Assembly (NCBI GenBank): GCA_014523515.1
Contig: JAATVJ010000219.1
Coordinates: 1-17,940 of the forward strand
Length of the DNA stretch: 17,940 bases
Direction: 5' to 3'
Source: Nitrososphaerales archaeon TH1177
Lineage (GTDB): Archaea > Thermoproteota > Nitrososphaeria > Nitrososphaerales > Nitrososphaeraceae
The translations under genes were made by a program, and so were the position numbers. Each line of letters starts with the position of its first letter. Position 1 is the stretch's first letter. The notes under the pieces are model-generated. The model had not been told where the DNA came from and did not search any database. It saw only the letters and a program-made list of their open reading frames with translations. Of this stretch, positions 1 to 6,685 are shown in pieces.

Positions 1-93
1 GTTGGTTGATTTGATGAAATCTAAATCTATTAGAACACGTCCACGTTCTATCAAAGATTCATTATAATCATGCCATGATTTGTTTGCTGGCAT
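1..93 (-). CDS. IS5-type transposase, N-terminal fragment (cut by window edge)
   Basis: The reading frame starts at an ATG (complement of 91-93) and stays open for 31 codons to the left edge. The peptide begins MPANKSWHDYNESLI and continues with a GRVLIDLDFIKS stretch. This resembles, from memory, the N-terminus of an IS5-like DDE transposase widespread in ammonia-oxidising Thaumarchaeota (pattern MP.KSW..YN.SLI.RGR). Such enzymes cut and join DNA at the ends of their element; the catalytic residues lie beyond the window. It differs in sequence from both the relic at 3384-4218 and the transposase at the right edge. The upstream stretch 94-230 is AT-rich and shows no gene and no inverted repeat that I can call an IS end. 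Confidence is limited by the short visible length. Confidence 0.6.
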   Translation of the reverse strand, partial: MPANKSWHDYNESLIERGRVLIDLDFIKSTN

Positions 94-230
94 GTGTTAG
101 AATAATTGGAAGAAGATGATAAAAATTATGCTACAAACTAAATCATGAGATAAAAAATATATATATGCTATGATTATTTTTATTAAAAAATTTATAATGA
201 ATTACATATAAATTTAACAAAAAAGAAAAA

Positions 231-446
231 CTATTGTTCTCGTAAACTTGATCTTCCTCCTTGTGCTCTTCTGAAAACATTCATACCAAGATTATAATTT
301 TCAAACAATGTTTTTAATGCCTCAATTTCATTCGACAAAAATTGTATTTCATACTTATTTTCATTTGGATTTTCTAATAATAAATCCAATCTTTGCTTTT
401 TTTCAAAAAGCAATTTTCCAACATTATGTTCATATTCACTTGACAT
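231..446 (-). CDS. Small helical hypothetical protein (71 aa)
   Basis: I do not recognise this 71-residue protein. It is rich in Glu, Lys, Leu and Asn. Residues 8-50 look like two amphipathic helices that could pair as a coiled-coil hairpin, broken near NPNEN at 26-30. The C-terminus is basic (FRRAQGGRSSLREQ). There is no signal peptide, membrane segment or cysteine. It starts at ATG 444-446, 19 bp after the stop of the zinc-binding gene on the same strand, so it is probably the last gene of the rfcL cluster. An AT-rich gene-free stretch follows before the left-edge transposase. Its length, position and ordinary composition support a real gene; no function can be assigned. Confidence 0.6.
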   Translation of the reverse strand: MSSEYEHNVGKLLFEKKQRLDLLLENPNENKYEIQFLSNEIEALKTLFENYNLGMNVFRRAQGGRSSLREQ

Positions 447-465
447 TTTCTTTAGATAATCTAAA

Positions 466-846
466 TTAAGATTTTAATTTTACTATTTTTTTTATTTTTT
501 CATAAATTATATCTTGATATTTTAAGTAAGATTTAGGATTTTCCAAACAAGATTTACACAAGAATATAGAATCTTTTTGACTTGCAGTTTTCAAGAAATC
601 AAAGTCATCAGGAGATATATTTTGAACAGCATTACTACATAAGAAACAATGTAGATTTAGTCCAATATTTCTTTCAACCGTTTCTTTCTTGACCTTATTA
701 TTGTTATTGTTGTTACAATCCAAATGTTTAATTTTTTTTGATGATTTTGACCATAGAGCGTAATCACCTGCTGAAATTTGCTTTTCACAGAGTTGACATT
801 TACCTTTAAATTTTACTAACAGTTTTATCCATTCAGACTCGATCAC
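466..846 (-). CDS. Small zinc-binding protein with four Cys/His pairs (126 aa)
   Basis: The protein has four putative metal-ligand pairs: C17-x2-C20 with H41/C44, then C67-x2-C70 with C97-x2-C100. This suggests two zinc-ribbon or treble-clef knuckles in tandem. Between them is a run of six Asn (residues 45-50) encoded by AAC/AAT triplets, a likely flexible linker and triplet-repeat expansion. The C-terminus is Lys-rich. The start is GTG at 844-846, and its GTGA overlaps the rfcL stop codon, so translation is probably coupled to rfcL. The 71-aa gene follows 19 bp later. The family is not recognised. Nucleic-acid or protein binding is plausible from the zinc sites and the coupling to the clamp loader, but that is inference. 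Confidence 0.75.
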   Translation of the reverse strand: MIESEWIKLLVKFKGKCQLCEKQISAGDYALWSKSSKKIKHLDCNNNNNNKVKKETVERNIGLNLHCFLCSNAVQNISPDDFDFLKTASQKDSIFLCKSCLENPKSYLKYQDIIYEKIKKIVKLKS

Positions 847-2075
847 AATTTTTTAGTCCTATTTATTTCTTTTTGAAGAATTTCGACAAATTTTTCATCT
901 AGCATAAAATTTGAAATAAATTCATGAATATCTATTTTAAATTCGCGGATTATCTCAAGCATGTACGGTAAAATCAACATTCCAAAAGTACTGGAAGAAA
1001 CATGAAAGAACATGGAAAGATTAGAAATCAAATTACGCAAAGATACACCTCTTGAAAAGATTTGACCCATTAAAGGCCAGCTAATACCATATTGACTATA
1101 AGATATCATCTTATTCTGTATATTTTCATATAAAAGTTCGATTAACATATTATTCATATATTTTAATAAATTCCAATTTCTATTTTCATATATTCGCGCT
1201 ACTTGTAAATCAATTAAGGATAGACTGTCTAATAATTGGGACAAAGTATTCATATCCAGATTCGATGATATAATACTTGTAAATAATGAATTGACAATAT
1301 CTTTTCTTCGTTCTTCAGCTGATAAGCCATATCGTGGATCAGAATATTTGCCATCCAAAGATAACAAAATAGCTTTGGCATTATCTTTATTTTGACTAGA
1401 AAAAAATTCATTTAGACCTTCGGAGATATCAACCTTAAATTTTTGGGTTATAAATTGGCCATAACCACTGCACTTAGATTGAGCTATATTAAGCATAGTT
1501 CTAATATCGCCATTACTTTTTTCAACTATCCATTTTCTATCATCAAAAGATAGAGAATATTTTTGTTCATATAGTACAAAATTTAAAAACATCATCAATA
1601 GATTAGATGAGATACGTTGGAATTTAATTATTTTACAAAGTTTCAATAAATTTTTTAATTTAATGTTGCTAGAATTAGCAGCAAATATTATTGGAAAGTT
1701 TGACGATTTGACAATATTTACAAGAACTTCAATTCCTCCACTATCTTCTCTTCCATAAATACCATCTACCTCATCAAAAAAAAGAAAAATCTTTTTTCCA
1801 AAGATACTTGTATTACTAAGAAGTGGATTTACTAATTTTTCTAATTGTGGACCGCTTCTAGTATCACTTGCATTTAGTTCTATTAGATCATAATTCAAAA
1901 CAGAAGCTAATAATTTAATTAGAGTAGTTTTCCCAATTCCAGGAGGTCCTATTAAAAATAATGGTTTAGTACCAGGAAGCCATTTTACCAACCATTTCAA
2001 TATAGTAATTCTTATTTCTTCATTGCCAATCATCTGTTCAAAACTTTTTGGTCGATAAATTTCTGTCCAATACAT
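843..2075 (-). CDS. rfcL: Replication factor C large subunit (clamp loader)
   Basis: RfcL is the large ATPase subunit of the archaeal clamp loader. With RfcS subunits it opens the PCNA ring and loads it at primer-template junctions. The N-terminus (WTEIYRPKSFEQMIGNEE) is the classic RFC box. The Walker A motif GPPGIGKTT is at 43-51, Walker B FLFFDEVDG at 97-105, sensor 1 IIFAANSS at about 129-136, and sensor 2 NGDIRTML at 188-195. The rest is the helical collar domain. At 410 residues it is shorter than many archaeal RfcL proteins (often near 480-500). I see no PCNA-interacting QxxLxxFF motif at the C-terminus, which ends EILQKEINRTKKL. It lies 17 bp after the 379-aa gene and overlaps the next gene by 4 bp, so the cluster is probably one operon. 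rfcS is not in the window. Confidence 0.95.
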   Translation of the reverse strand: MYWTEIYRPKSFEQMIGNEEIRITILKWLVKWLPGTKPLFLIGPPGIGKTTLIKLLASVLNYDLIELNASDTRSGPQLEKLVNPLLSNTSIFGKKIFLFFDEVDGIYGREDSGGIEVLVNIVKSSNFPIIFAANSSNIKLKNLLKLCKIIKFQRISSNLLMMFLNFVLYEQKYSLSFDDRKWIVEKSNGDIRTMLNIAQSKCSGYGQFITQKFKVDISEGLNEFFSSQNKDNAKAILLSLDGKYSDPRYGLSAEERRKDIVNSLFTSIISSNLDMNTLSQLLDSLSLIDLQVARIYENRNWNLLKYMNNMLIELLYENIQNKMISYSQYGISWPLMGQIFSRGVSLRNLISNLSMFFHVSSSTFGMLILPYMLEIIREFKIDIHEFISNFMLDEKFVEILQKEINRTKKL

Positions 2076-2092
2076 ATTATATCGAATCTAGA

Positions 2093-3232
2093 TTAGTGTA
2101 ATTTGCGTGTTAGAGGATGAATAGTTCTTTCAAAATACTTAAAGAGATCACGTTTCGTTATATCGTGATACCAATATTGATTATAGTGATTCACTGTAAG
2201 AAATAAAAATGTTAGAAATGGCTTAAGTTCAAACTCTTCTGGTAAAAATTCCAAAGCGAGTTTTGCTTCATCTAAATATATCTCACTTTTCTTTAGAGTA
2301 AGTTCAAATCCTTTTCTAACATCATTAGCAATAAGGGAATAATACAGAGGCCAAGATGGTATTTTAATTGCACCTTCATTAATTGAATCTTGCATTTCGT
2401 TACCACAGCCTACAGATTCACTTGCTTTTGACATTCCTAAATGGTAAATTTCATTTAAAGGTGTCTGATTTAAGGCCATATTTCTCCCAGCAGTACCCAT
2501 AATTGAACGATATTTTTTATAACAACCAATCATATGTTCATCAGTAATTGATTCAGGTTTCATCTTTAGTTTTTGATCAATTAATTGACCGATTCTAGCA
2601 TCTTTAAATCCTTCTTCAAATGCCTTTAGAACTGAATCACCTCCTTGAGAAATTTTTTCTCTAGCTATATCCAAAATATAAGGATTCATTAATCTATAGT
2701 CATCGAGATATTCTACATCTTCATCTTTATCCATAATTCGATCCATAGGTTCACTCAAATCAATAGCTATGATATGCCCATCTATTATAGAAGTTCGTAA
2801 CTCATTTGAAAGATCCTCTTTATAATAAGCCATAGAGCCATCAAATAAAGCATTAAATACTGGAAAAGTCATTTTAACAAAATTAGAGTTCAAAATTCTT
2901 TGTACTCTATCGGCCAGAATTTCTGGTCTAGAAAGACGAGTTTTAATATCTTCAATTTTAGTAGCAGATTCAAGTTCCATATCTTGAGAACCAACTTCTT
3001 CTGCAAATTGAGATACAGTTGAATTTGGCGAATTATCAGAAATTATCCGTCTATGTAAGGATAGAAGAAAACGTTTAGTAAAATCTTCAAATTCCATTTC
3101 ATATTTCATTTTATATTTATTATATTGTTTATAGCCTCTTTCTCTTAATAATACTTGTTTAAGTATATCTTTACCAGCCTTTGTACTCATTAAAGCACTT
3201 TTGGAAAAAACAAAATCGTCTTTGCTACTCAT
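2093..3232 (-). CDS. Conserved-looking hypothetical protein upstream of rfcL (379 aa)
   Basis: I do not recognise a domain in this 379-residue soluble protein. It is acidic to neutral, largely helical, and has no signal peptide, membrane span or nucleotide-binding motif. Residues 40-62 are rich in Lys/Glu/Phe helices. A low-complexity acidic stretch with DKDEDVEYLDD lies near 168-178. The C-terminal third is aromatic-rich (WPLYYSL, NHYNQYWYHD). The only two cysteines I see are in the GCYKKY and VGCGNE regions. It starts with ATG at 3230-3232 without a clear Shine-Dalgarno, suggesting a leaderless message, and is first in the cluster that continues into rfcL 17 bp later. That linkage hints at a replication-related job, which is inference only. 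Confidence 0.8.
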   Translation of the reverse strand: MSSKDDFVFSKSALMSTKAGKDILKQVLLRERGYKQYNKYKMKYEMEFEDFTKRFLLSLHRRIISDNSPNSTVSQFAEEVGSQDMELESATKIEDIKTRLSRPEILADRVQRILNSNFVKMTFPVFNALFDGSMAYYKEDLSNELRTSIIDGHIIAIDLSEPMDRIMDKDEDVEYLDDYRLMNPYILDIAREKISQGGDSVLKAFEEGFKDARIGQLIDQKLKMKPESITDEHMIGCYKKYRSIMGTAGRNMALNQTPLNEIYHLGMSKASESVGCGNEMQDSINEGAIKIPSWPLYYSLIANDVRKGFELTLKKSEIYLDEAKLALEFLPEEFELKPFLTFLFLTVNHYNQYWYHDITKRDLFKYFERTIHPLTRKLH

Positions 3233-3258
3233 TTATAATTAGTTGAATTGTAATTGCC

Positions 3259-3272
3259 ATTATTTATTAACT
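3259..3272 (-). promoter_or_regulatory. Candidate TATA box for the 379-aa/rfcL operon
   Basis: On the minus strand this reads TTAATAAATAATGG and ends 26 bp upstream of the ATG of the 379-aa gene. That spacing fits an archaeal TATA element driving a leaderless transcript, in line with the missing Shine-Dalgarno. AT-richness makes chance matches common. Confidence 0.3.
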
Positions 3273-3299
3273 TTCATCTTTGACGCCTATCCCAAAAAT

Positions 3300-3329
3300 A
3301 GATAAAAATACAGCTCCTCCTTTTTATCT
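3300..3329. repeat. Perfect 9-bp hairpin with GGAGGAGC-containing loop
   Basis: On the plus strand the arms AGATAAAAA... pair as A-GATAAAAA with TTTTTATC-T around a 12-nt loop, TACAGCTCCTCC. On the minus strand the loop is GGAGGAGCTGTA, a perfect Shine-Dalgarno-like sequence, about 70-90 nt upstream of the 379-aa gene start. No ORF begins a short distance after it on the minus strand. It lies between the operon start and the IS relic. It could be a terminator-like hairpin for one strand, a remnant IS end, or a 5' regulatory element. The structure is clear in the sequence; the role is unknown. Confidence 0.5.
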
Positions 3330-3383
3330 TCTATATATCTATATATACTATAATTAAATAAAAGTAAAAAACATCATATTAGA

Positions 3384-4218
3384 ACAATTATATACATTCC
3401 AGATGATCAATGGAATGAAATTAGAAATATTTTATCAGAAAAAAATCTAGAAAAGATAATAGATCATCCAATAATTTTATAAAAGATGGTATTAGATGGC
3501 ATACTCTAAATATATTGAGAACTGGAGTCGATGGAAAATTTTACTGGGAGTGTAGGGTTCTAGTTCGCGTTCAACATGTCATAAAAGAGATTTCAACAAT
3601 GGATACTGACTGATATATTTTGAGAAATTATGTGCCAGATTACTAAAAATAAAATAATAACAAAAAGGGAATAAGTGGAACACAACAATCACTTGATAGT
3701 ATATCAGTAAAATCACCTTTGGGGGAAGGGCAATGACTATTAGAAATAATTCTACTATAGATAGAAGCAAATTAGGGGGAACTAAAAGAGTTTTTCTTAC
3801 AGATAAAGATGGTGTTTCACTATCTGCTGTTATAACATCTGCCAATATTCATGATGTTACTGTTGCAATTGATACATTTGATAGTATAGTTATCAAAATA
3901 CAATTGTCATCATCATCATCATCATCAACAACAACATCAACATACATAAAGAAAAAGCAGAATCTATGTCTTGATAAGAACATATTATTCCAAAGATTTA
4001 GAACAGGAAATAATCAAAAGTAGATATATTCCACATATACGGCACAGAAGAGAAAAAAAGATATTAGGTAAAAAGATTAGTTATAGAGGGAACAAATTCA
4101 TGGGATAAAAACAGATTCAGGGAATTGTTTAAAGATATGAAAAGAAGATTAAAACTATCTTGGTCTAGTGCAACTAGCTAATAGCATAATTGTTTACATG
4201 AGGATAATTTTTGGATAG
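3384..4218 (+). pseudogene. IS5-family transposase relic with many frameshifts
   Basis: Pieces of one IS5-type (ISL2-like) DDE transposase occur in correct order but in all three plus frames. 3384-3482 gives YIPDDQWNEIRNILSEKN. 3461 onward, in another frame, gives DGIRWHTLNILRTG (consensus LDGIxYILRTGCQW). About 3556 gives GSSSRSTCHKR, then 3591 gives FQQWILTDIF, followed by a shifted FEKLCARLLK. From about 3685 there is SLDSISVKSPLG. From 3733, after another shift, comes RSKLGGTKRVFLTDKDGVSL with AVITSANIHD. Further shifts give YSKDLEQEIIKSRYIPHIRHRRE and finally YLGLVQLANSIIVYMRIIFG with a stop at 4216-4218. At least five frameshifts and several stops mean it cannot encode an active enzyme. 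The open stretch at 3733-4023 is part of this relic, not a separate gene. I see no terminal inverted repeats. Confidence 0.85.
3907..3942 (+). repeat. TCA/ACA trinucleotide microsatellite inside the IS relic
   Basis: Seven or so TCA triplets run into ACA-type triplets. In the transposase frame they encode a Ser-rich then Thr-rich stretch between the ANIHD region and the CLDK region, so they fall in a linker. A Ser-rich linker here may be native to this transposase lineage, with later slippage. It is a simple repeat prone to length change. Confidence 0.7.
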
Positions 4219-4299
4219 GTTATTAATTAGAAATGTTTCAATCAACTCAATCTATACAACTATAAGTAAAAATGGAAACAAAATAATAAAATGAGTTAG

Positions 4300-4908
4300 C
4301 TATCTTGAAGCCATTGCAATACGTTCCTGTTCATTCTTTTTCTTTATTGCATGGCTTGTCATATCATTGTTAGCCGCTAGAATAATTTCCTTAGCTAATG
4401 CCTCTTCTATTATTTGAGGATTAGAATAAGTAGATTCCCTTACTCCTTCTGCTATAAATCTAAGTGCTAAATCAAGACGTCTGAGAGGAGAAACATCTAC
4501 TGAAACATGATATACGACACCACCATAGACAATTCTCGTAGTATCTTCATTTGGAGAAGAATTTTCTATAGCTCTTACTAGTAACTCAACAGGATTTTTC
4601 CCCGTTTCTAAATTTATTATTTCAAAAGCCGTTTTTACAACATTCAGTGATTTTGCTTTTTTTCCACCCATTCGTCCTGTATTTTTTGCATATTTTCTTC
4701 CAAAACGCATTAATTTATTTGCTAATCGTTCAATCAGATTTACTTCAGCTTTTTTAAGTCTTTGATGTTCATGTCTTCCAAAAGATATAGGAATTACCAT
4801 CGATGGATTAAAAGATATAACTCTATTTAATCCCAGATCATTAATTTCTATACCAGATGTCTCCCACTTATTAAACAATAATATTTTTGTAATTTCCTTT
4901 CCGCTCAA
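4300..4908 (-). CDS. rps7: Small ribosomal subunit protein uS7
   Basis: uS7 binds the 3' major domain of 16S rRNA and organises the head of the small subunit near the E site. The 202-residue protein has the archaeal N-terminal extension with GRHEHQRLKKAEVNLIERLANKLM, then the core NVVKTAFEIINLETGKNPVELLVRAIENSSP, and the hallmark GGVVYHVSVDVSPLRRLDLALR. Its length fits archaeal S7 (roughly 190-215). The start is TTG (4906-4908), two bases after the rps12 stop; AAGGCG within the last rps12 codons can serve as a weak ribosome binding site 6 bases away. It is the last gene of this block. Elongation factor 1A, the usual next gene in many archaea, is absent here, and the region downstream is IS debris. 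Confidence 0.96.
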   Translation of the reverse strand: MSGKEITKILLFNKWETSGIEINDLGLNRVISFNPSMVIPISFGRHEHQRLKKAEVNLIERLANKLMRFGRKYAKNTGRMGGKKAKSLNVVKTAFEIINLETGKNPVELLVRAIENSSPNEDTTRIVYGGVVYHVSVDVSPLRRLDLALRFIAEGVRESTYSNPQIIEEALAKEIILAANNDMTSHAIKKKNEQERIAMASR

Positions 4909-4910
4909 TT

Positions 4911-5348
4911 TTATCGCCTTGGTTTTTCCTTTTTACCATAAACTAATTCTTTTAATGATACGCCATTAACTTTGAAAACTTGCCATCGTACTCCCGGAAT
5001 ATCACCCATTGCACCCCCCATTGAACCTCCAATGCCCTCTACTATTACTTCATCATGTTCATCAACAAAATTTAATGCACCATCTCGTGGAAGAAATGCA
5101 GTTATTGATTTTCCATTTTTTATCAATTGGATTCTAACACATTTACGTACAGCAGAGTTAGGTTGTTTTGATTCTATTCCTACTTTTTCTAATACAATAC
5201 CTCTTGCTTGAGGCGCACCTTCCATAGGATTAGTTTTTTTGTCAAGTAATAATACACGTCTCTTATAATATTTGTTAGCCCATCTAGAACGTTTTCTTTT
5301 TAATTTAAGGACACGTCCAGCAAGCAAACCTAAAGGAGATTTAGCCAT
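4911..5348 (-). CDS. rps12: Small ribosomal subunit protein uS12 (archaeal S12/S23e)
   Basis: uS12 sits at the decoding centre of the 30S subunit and contributes to tRNA selection accuracy. The 145-residue length is typical of archaeal/eukaryotic S23e. It shows the conserved loop KQPNSAVRKC (61-70), ITAFLPRDG (82-90), the acidic DEHDE (96-100), a glycine-rich GIGGSMGGAMGDIPGVRW (105-122), and a basic N-terminus (LKLKRKRSRWANKYYKRR). It starts at ATG 5346-5348, one base after the nusA stop, and rps7 follows two bases after its own stop. The three genes are therefore almost certainly cotranscribed and translationally coupled. No defect seen. Confidence 0.97.
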   Translation of the reverse strand: MAKSPLGLLAGRVLKLKRKRSRWANKYYKRRVLLLDKKTNPMEGAPQARGIVLEKVGIESKQPNSAVRKCVRIQLIKNGKSITAFLPRDGALNFVDEHDEVIVEGIGGSMGGAMGDIPGVRWQVFKVNGVSLKELVYGKKEKPRR

Positions 5349-5349
5349 T

Positions 5350-5829
5350 TTATATATTCACACCATTATTATCATTAGTTGTTTGTTCAGGGCTCAATAT
5401 TAGAACATTTGAAATTTGAAAATATCGTCTTGCAAGTAATCTTGCTTTTTCAGCATTTCTACCTTCTTTTCCAACTACAACACCCTTTTTTTTTGAATCA
5501 ACAACAACAATTGCCTGTTTTGTACCATCTATCCTTTTATTAATCTTTATCTCATTAATCATACTAGAATTAAGAATATTTTTCAAAAATTCATCTACGT
5601 TATCAGAATATTCTACTAACTCTATTCTGCGGGGCACGACATTTTGTAATTGCTTTATAGTCGCGCCTCCTCTACCAATAGCAAGACCCATTTGACCTTT
5701 ATTTACAACAAAAATCACTCGATCCATTTTTTCATCTACAATACAATCTCTTGCAGTAGCACTAGTGATACTTGAAAATAAAGAGATAAGCCTAAGTTCA
5801 TCAGATGTTAGTTTTATTTTCTCAGTCAT
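5350..5829 (-). CDS. nusA: NusA-like transcription factor (two KH domains)
   Basis: Archaeal NusA is a short form of bacterial NusA that keeps only the two KH RNA-binding domains; it is thought to act in transcription elongation or termination. KH1 has the GxxG-type loop IGRGGATIKQLQ at 51-62, and KH2 has VVVGKEGRNAEKARLLARRYF with the loop GKEG at 120-123. The length of 159 residues fits the archaeal family (about 140-170). The C-terminal tail TTNDNNGVNI is low in complexity. It lies between rpl30e and rps12, as usual in archaea, but a membrane-protein gene and a 163-bp gap separate it from rpl30e. It starts at ATG 5827-5829; GAGGT lies 11 bases upstream. Confidence 0.93.
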   Translation of the reverse strand: MTEKIKLTSDELRLISLFSSITSATARDCIVDEKMDRVIFVVNKGQMGLAIGRGGATIKQLQNVVPRRIELVEYSDNVDEFLKNILNSSMINEIKINKRIDGTKQAIVVVDSKKKGVVVGKEGRNAEKARLLARRYFQISNVLILSPEQTTNDNNGVNI

Positions 5830-5992
5830 TATTCCACAATACCTCTATATACCAATTTTCAATTATATTATACATCAAATGATTAACATGCTGTGTAATA
5901 AAGTATAATTTAAATTTTAATGAAGATTTTGATATCAATAAAGGAAATAAAAATTTGTTTTCAATATATATAAGCTAAAGGTTAAAAATAAC
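5830..5992 (-). promoter_or_regulatory. nusA upstream gap with candidate TATA elements
   Basis: This 163-bp gap is unusually long for the cluster, whose other gaps are mostly below 20 bp. On the minus strand it contains a TATA-like GCTTATATATA (complement of 5964-5974) about 135 bp before nusA and a second AT-rich candidate, GTATAATATAA, roughly 40-50 bp before the start. An independent nusA-rps12-rps7 promoter is therefore plausible. I see no structured RNA or small gene in it. Confidence 0.35.
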
Positions 5993-6304
5993 TTAATTTT
6001 GTATAGATTTGTGTTCTTTTATTCTCTCTGTTCCCTCATCAAAACTAACGTAAACTAAATAACCAGGTTCATAAATACAATTATTAATTTGTCTTGGATG
6101 ATCCTTTGTTTCAACTATACATATATTATTACTTTTAGAAATTATAATTGCTTCTTCAGAGATTGATTCTCTGATTAAATTATTGATTGGAAATACAAAA
6201 AAAGCTAAGACAATAAATACTCCAAATACCGATAATCCAAAAATCAAAAATAATTTCTTGGAGGAAAGATAATTTTCACCCTCATTACCAAATTCATAGT
6301 CCAT
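5993..6304 (-). CDS. Single-span membrane protein with small C-terminal domain (103 aa)
   Basis: The protein has a short hydrophilic N-terminus (1-17), one strong membrane segment at about 18-40 (LFLIFGLSVFGVFIVLAFFVF), and a C-terminal domain of about 63 residues. Two cysteines in that domain (C62 and C76, in NICIVETKD and INNCIYEPG) could form a disulfide if it faces outside. The pattern of short beta strands ending VYVSFDEG resembles small thaumarchaeal membrane-anchored proteins I have seen, but I cannot name the family. It lies between rpl30e and nusA on the same strand with gaps of 81 and 163 bp, so it is probably its own unit inserted in the conserved cluster. The ATG start has no Shine-Dalgarno, suggesting a leaderless transcript. 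Confidence 0.8.
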   Translation of the reverse strand: MDYEFGNEGENYLSSKKLFLIFGLSVFGVFIVLAFFVFPINNLIRESISEEAIIISKSNNICIVETKDHPRQINNCIYEPGYLVYVSFDEGTERIKEHKSIQN

Positions 6305-6330
6305 AAATAAAATTAGGAAACAATTATTAA

Positions 6331-6340
6331 AATATTTTAA
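6331..6340 (-). promoter_or_regulatory. Candidate TATA box for the membrane-protein gene
   Basis: On the minus strand TTAAAATATT lies 26-36 bp upstream of the ATG at 6302-6304. This is the expected place for a TATA box of a leaderless archaeal transcript. The assignment is by position and composition only. Confidence 0.3.
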
Positions 6341-6385
6341 CCTTAAAAAGTATAGTGACTGTTATGAAATATAAAAATAAAAAAA

Positions 6386-6685
6386 TTATTGTGTCTCCAA
6401 TAAGCTATTTACATCTTCTTCAGATACGGCTTTAAGCGCTACTGTAGAAATTCTATAAGGTCTATTGAAAAGTCGCCCTAGTTTTATGGAATTATCACCA
6501 TAATAATAAATAGGAACTTTGTATTCTTTAGAGGACTTTTCAAGTAATTGTTTATCTACATTATTAAGTGAAGTAGAAACAATAATTAATTTTGATCCTT
6601 TGACATTAGATTTAACTTCCTTAATTCCTTCCTTATACTTATTGGATGATTTTGCCTCTTTAATTATTTTCTCCAGATTCTTCAT
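6386..6685 (-). CDS. rpl30e: Large ribosomal subunit protein eL30
   Basis: eL30 is a small RNA-binding protein of the archaeal/eukaryotic large subunit, of the L7Ae/L30e fold. Family features include KEGIKEVKSNVKGSKLIIVSTS, the DKQLLEKSSKEYKVPIYYY helix-strand unit, and GRLFNRPYRISTVALKAVSEEDVNSLL at the C-terminus. Two in-frame ATGs compete. The one at 6694 (102 aa) directly abuts the AAGGTGA ribosome binding site (6695-6701). The one at 6685 (99 aa, MKNLEKII) lies nine bases from it, a normal spacing, so I chose 6685. Either start overlaps the end of rpoA (to 6660), as is common for this pair, so translation is coupled to rpoA. Confidence 0.93.
   Translation of the reverse strand: MKNLEKIIKEAKSSNKYKEGIKEVKSNVKGSKLIIVSTSLNNVDKQLLEKSSKEYKVPIYYYGDNSIKLGRLFNRPYRISTVALKAVSEEDVNSLLETQ

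Noticed and set aside
2..67. Plus-strand frame ending MKSKSIRTRPRSIKDSL then stop
   Set aside because: It lies opposite the minus-strand transposase start, whose peptide matches a known transposase pattern; the plus frame matches nothing I know.
69..94. Inverted repeat CATGCCA...TGGCATG with a 12-nt spacer
   Set aside because: It falls on the start codon and first codons of the transposase (ATGCCA and TGGCAT) and looks like a coding coincidence; no T-run follows.
3579..3845. Minus-strand ORF of 88 codons with hydrophobic stretches
   Set aside because: It is antisense to the transposase relic, whose conserved peptides are on the plus strand; hydrophobicity comes from reversed AT-rich codons.
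3733..4023. Separate 96-codon gene
   Set aside because: It is only the longest surviving frame of the IS5 relic; homologous pieces continue on both sides in other frames.
4972..5211. Plus-strand ORF opposite rps12
   Set aside because: It is a shadow of a highly conserved ribosomal protein gene and has no features of its own.
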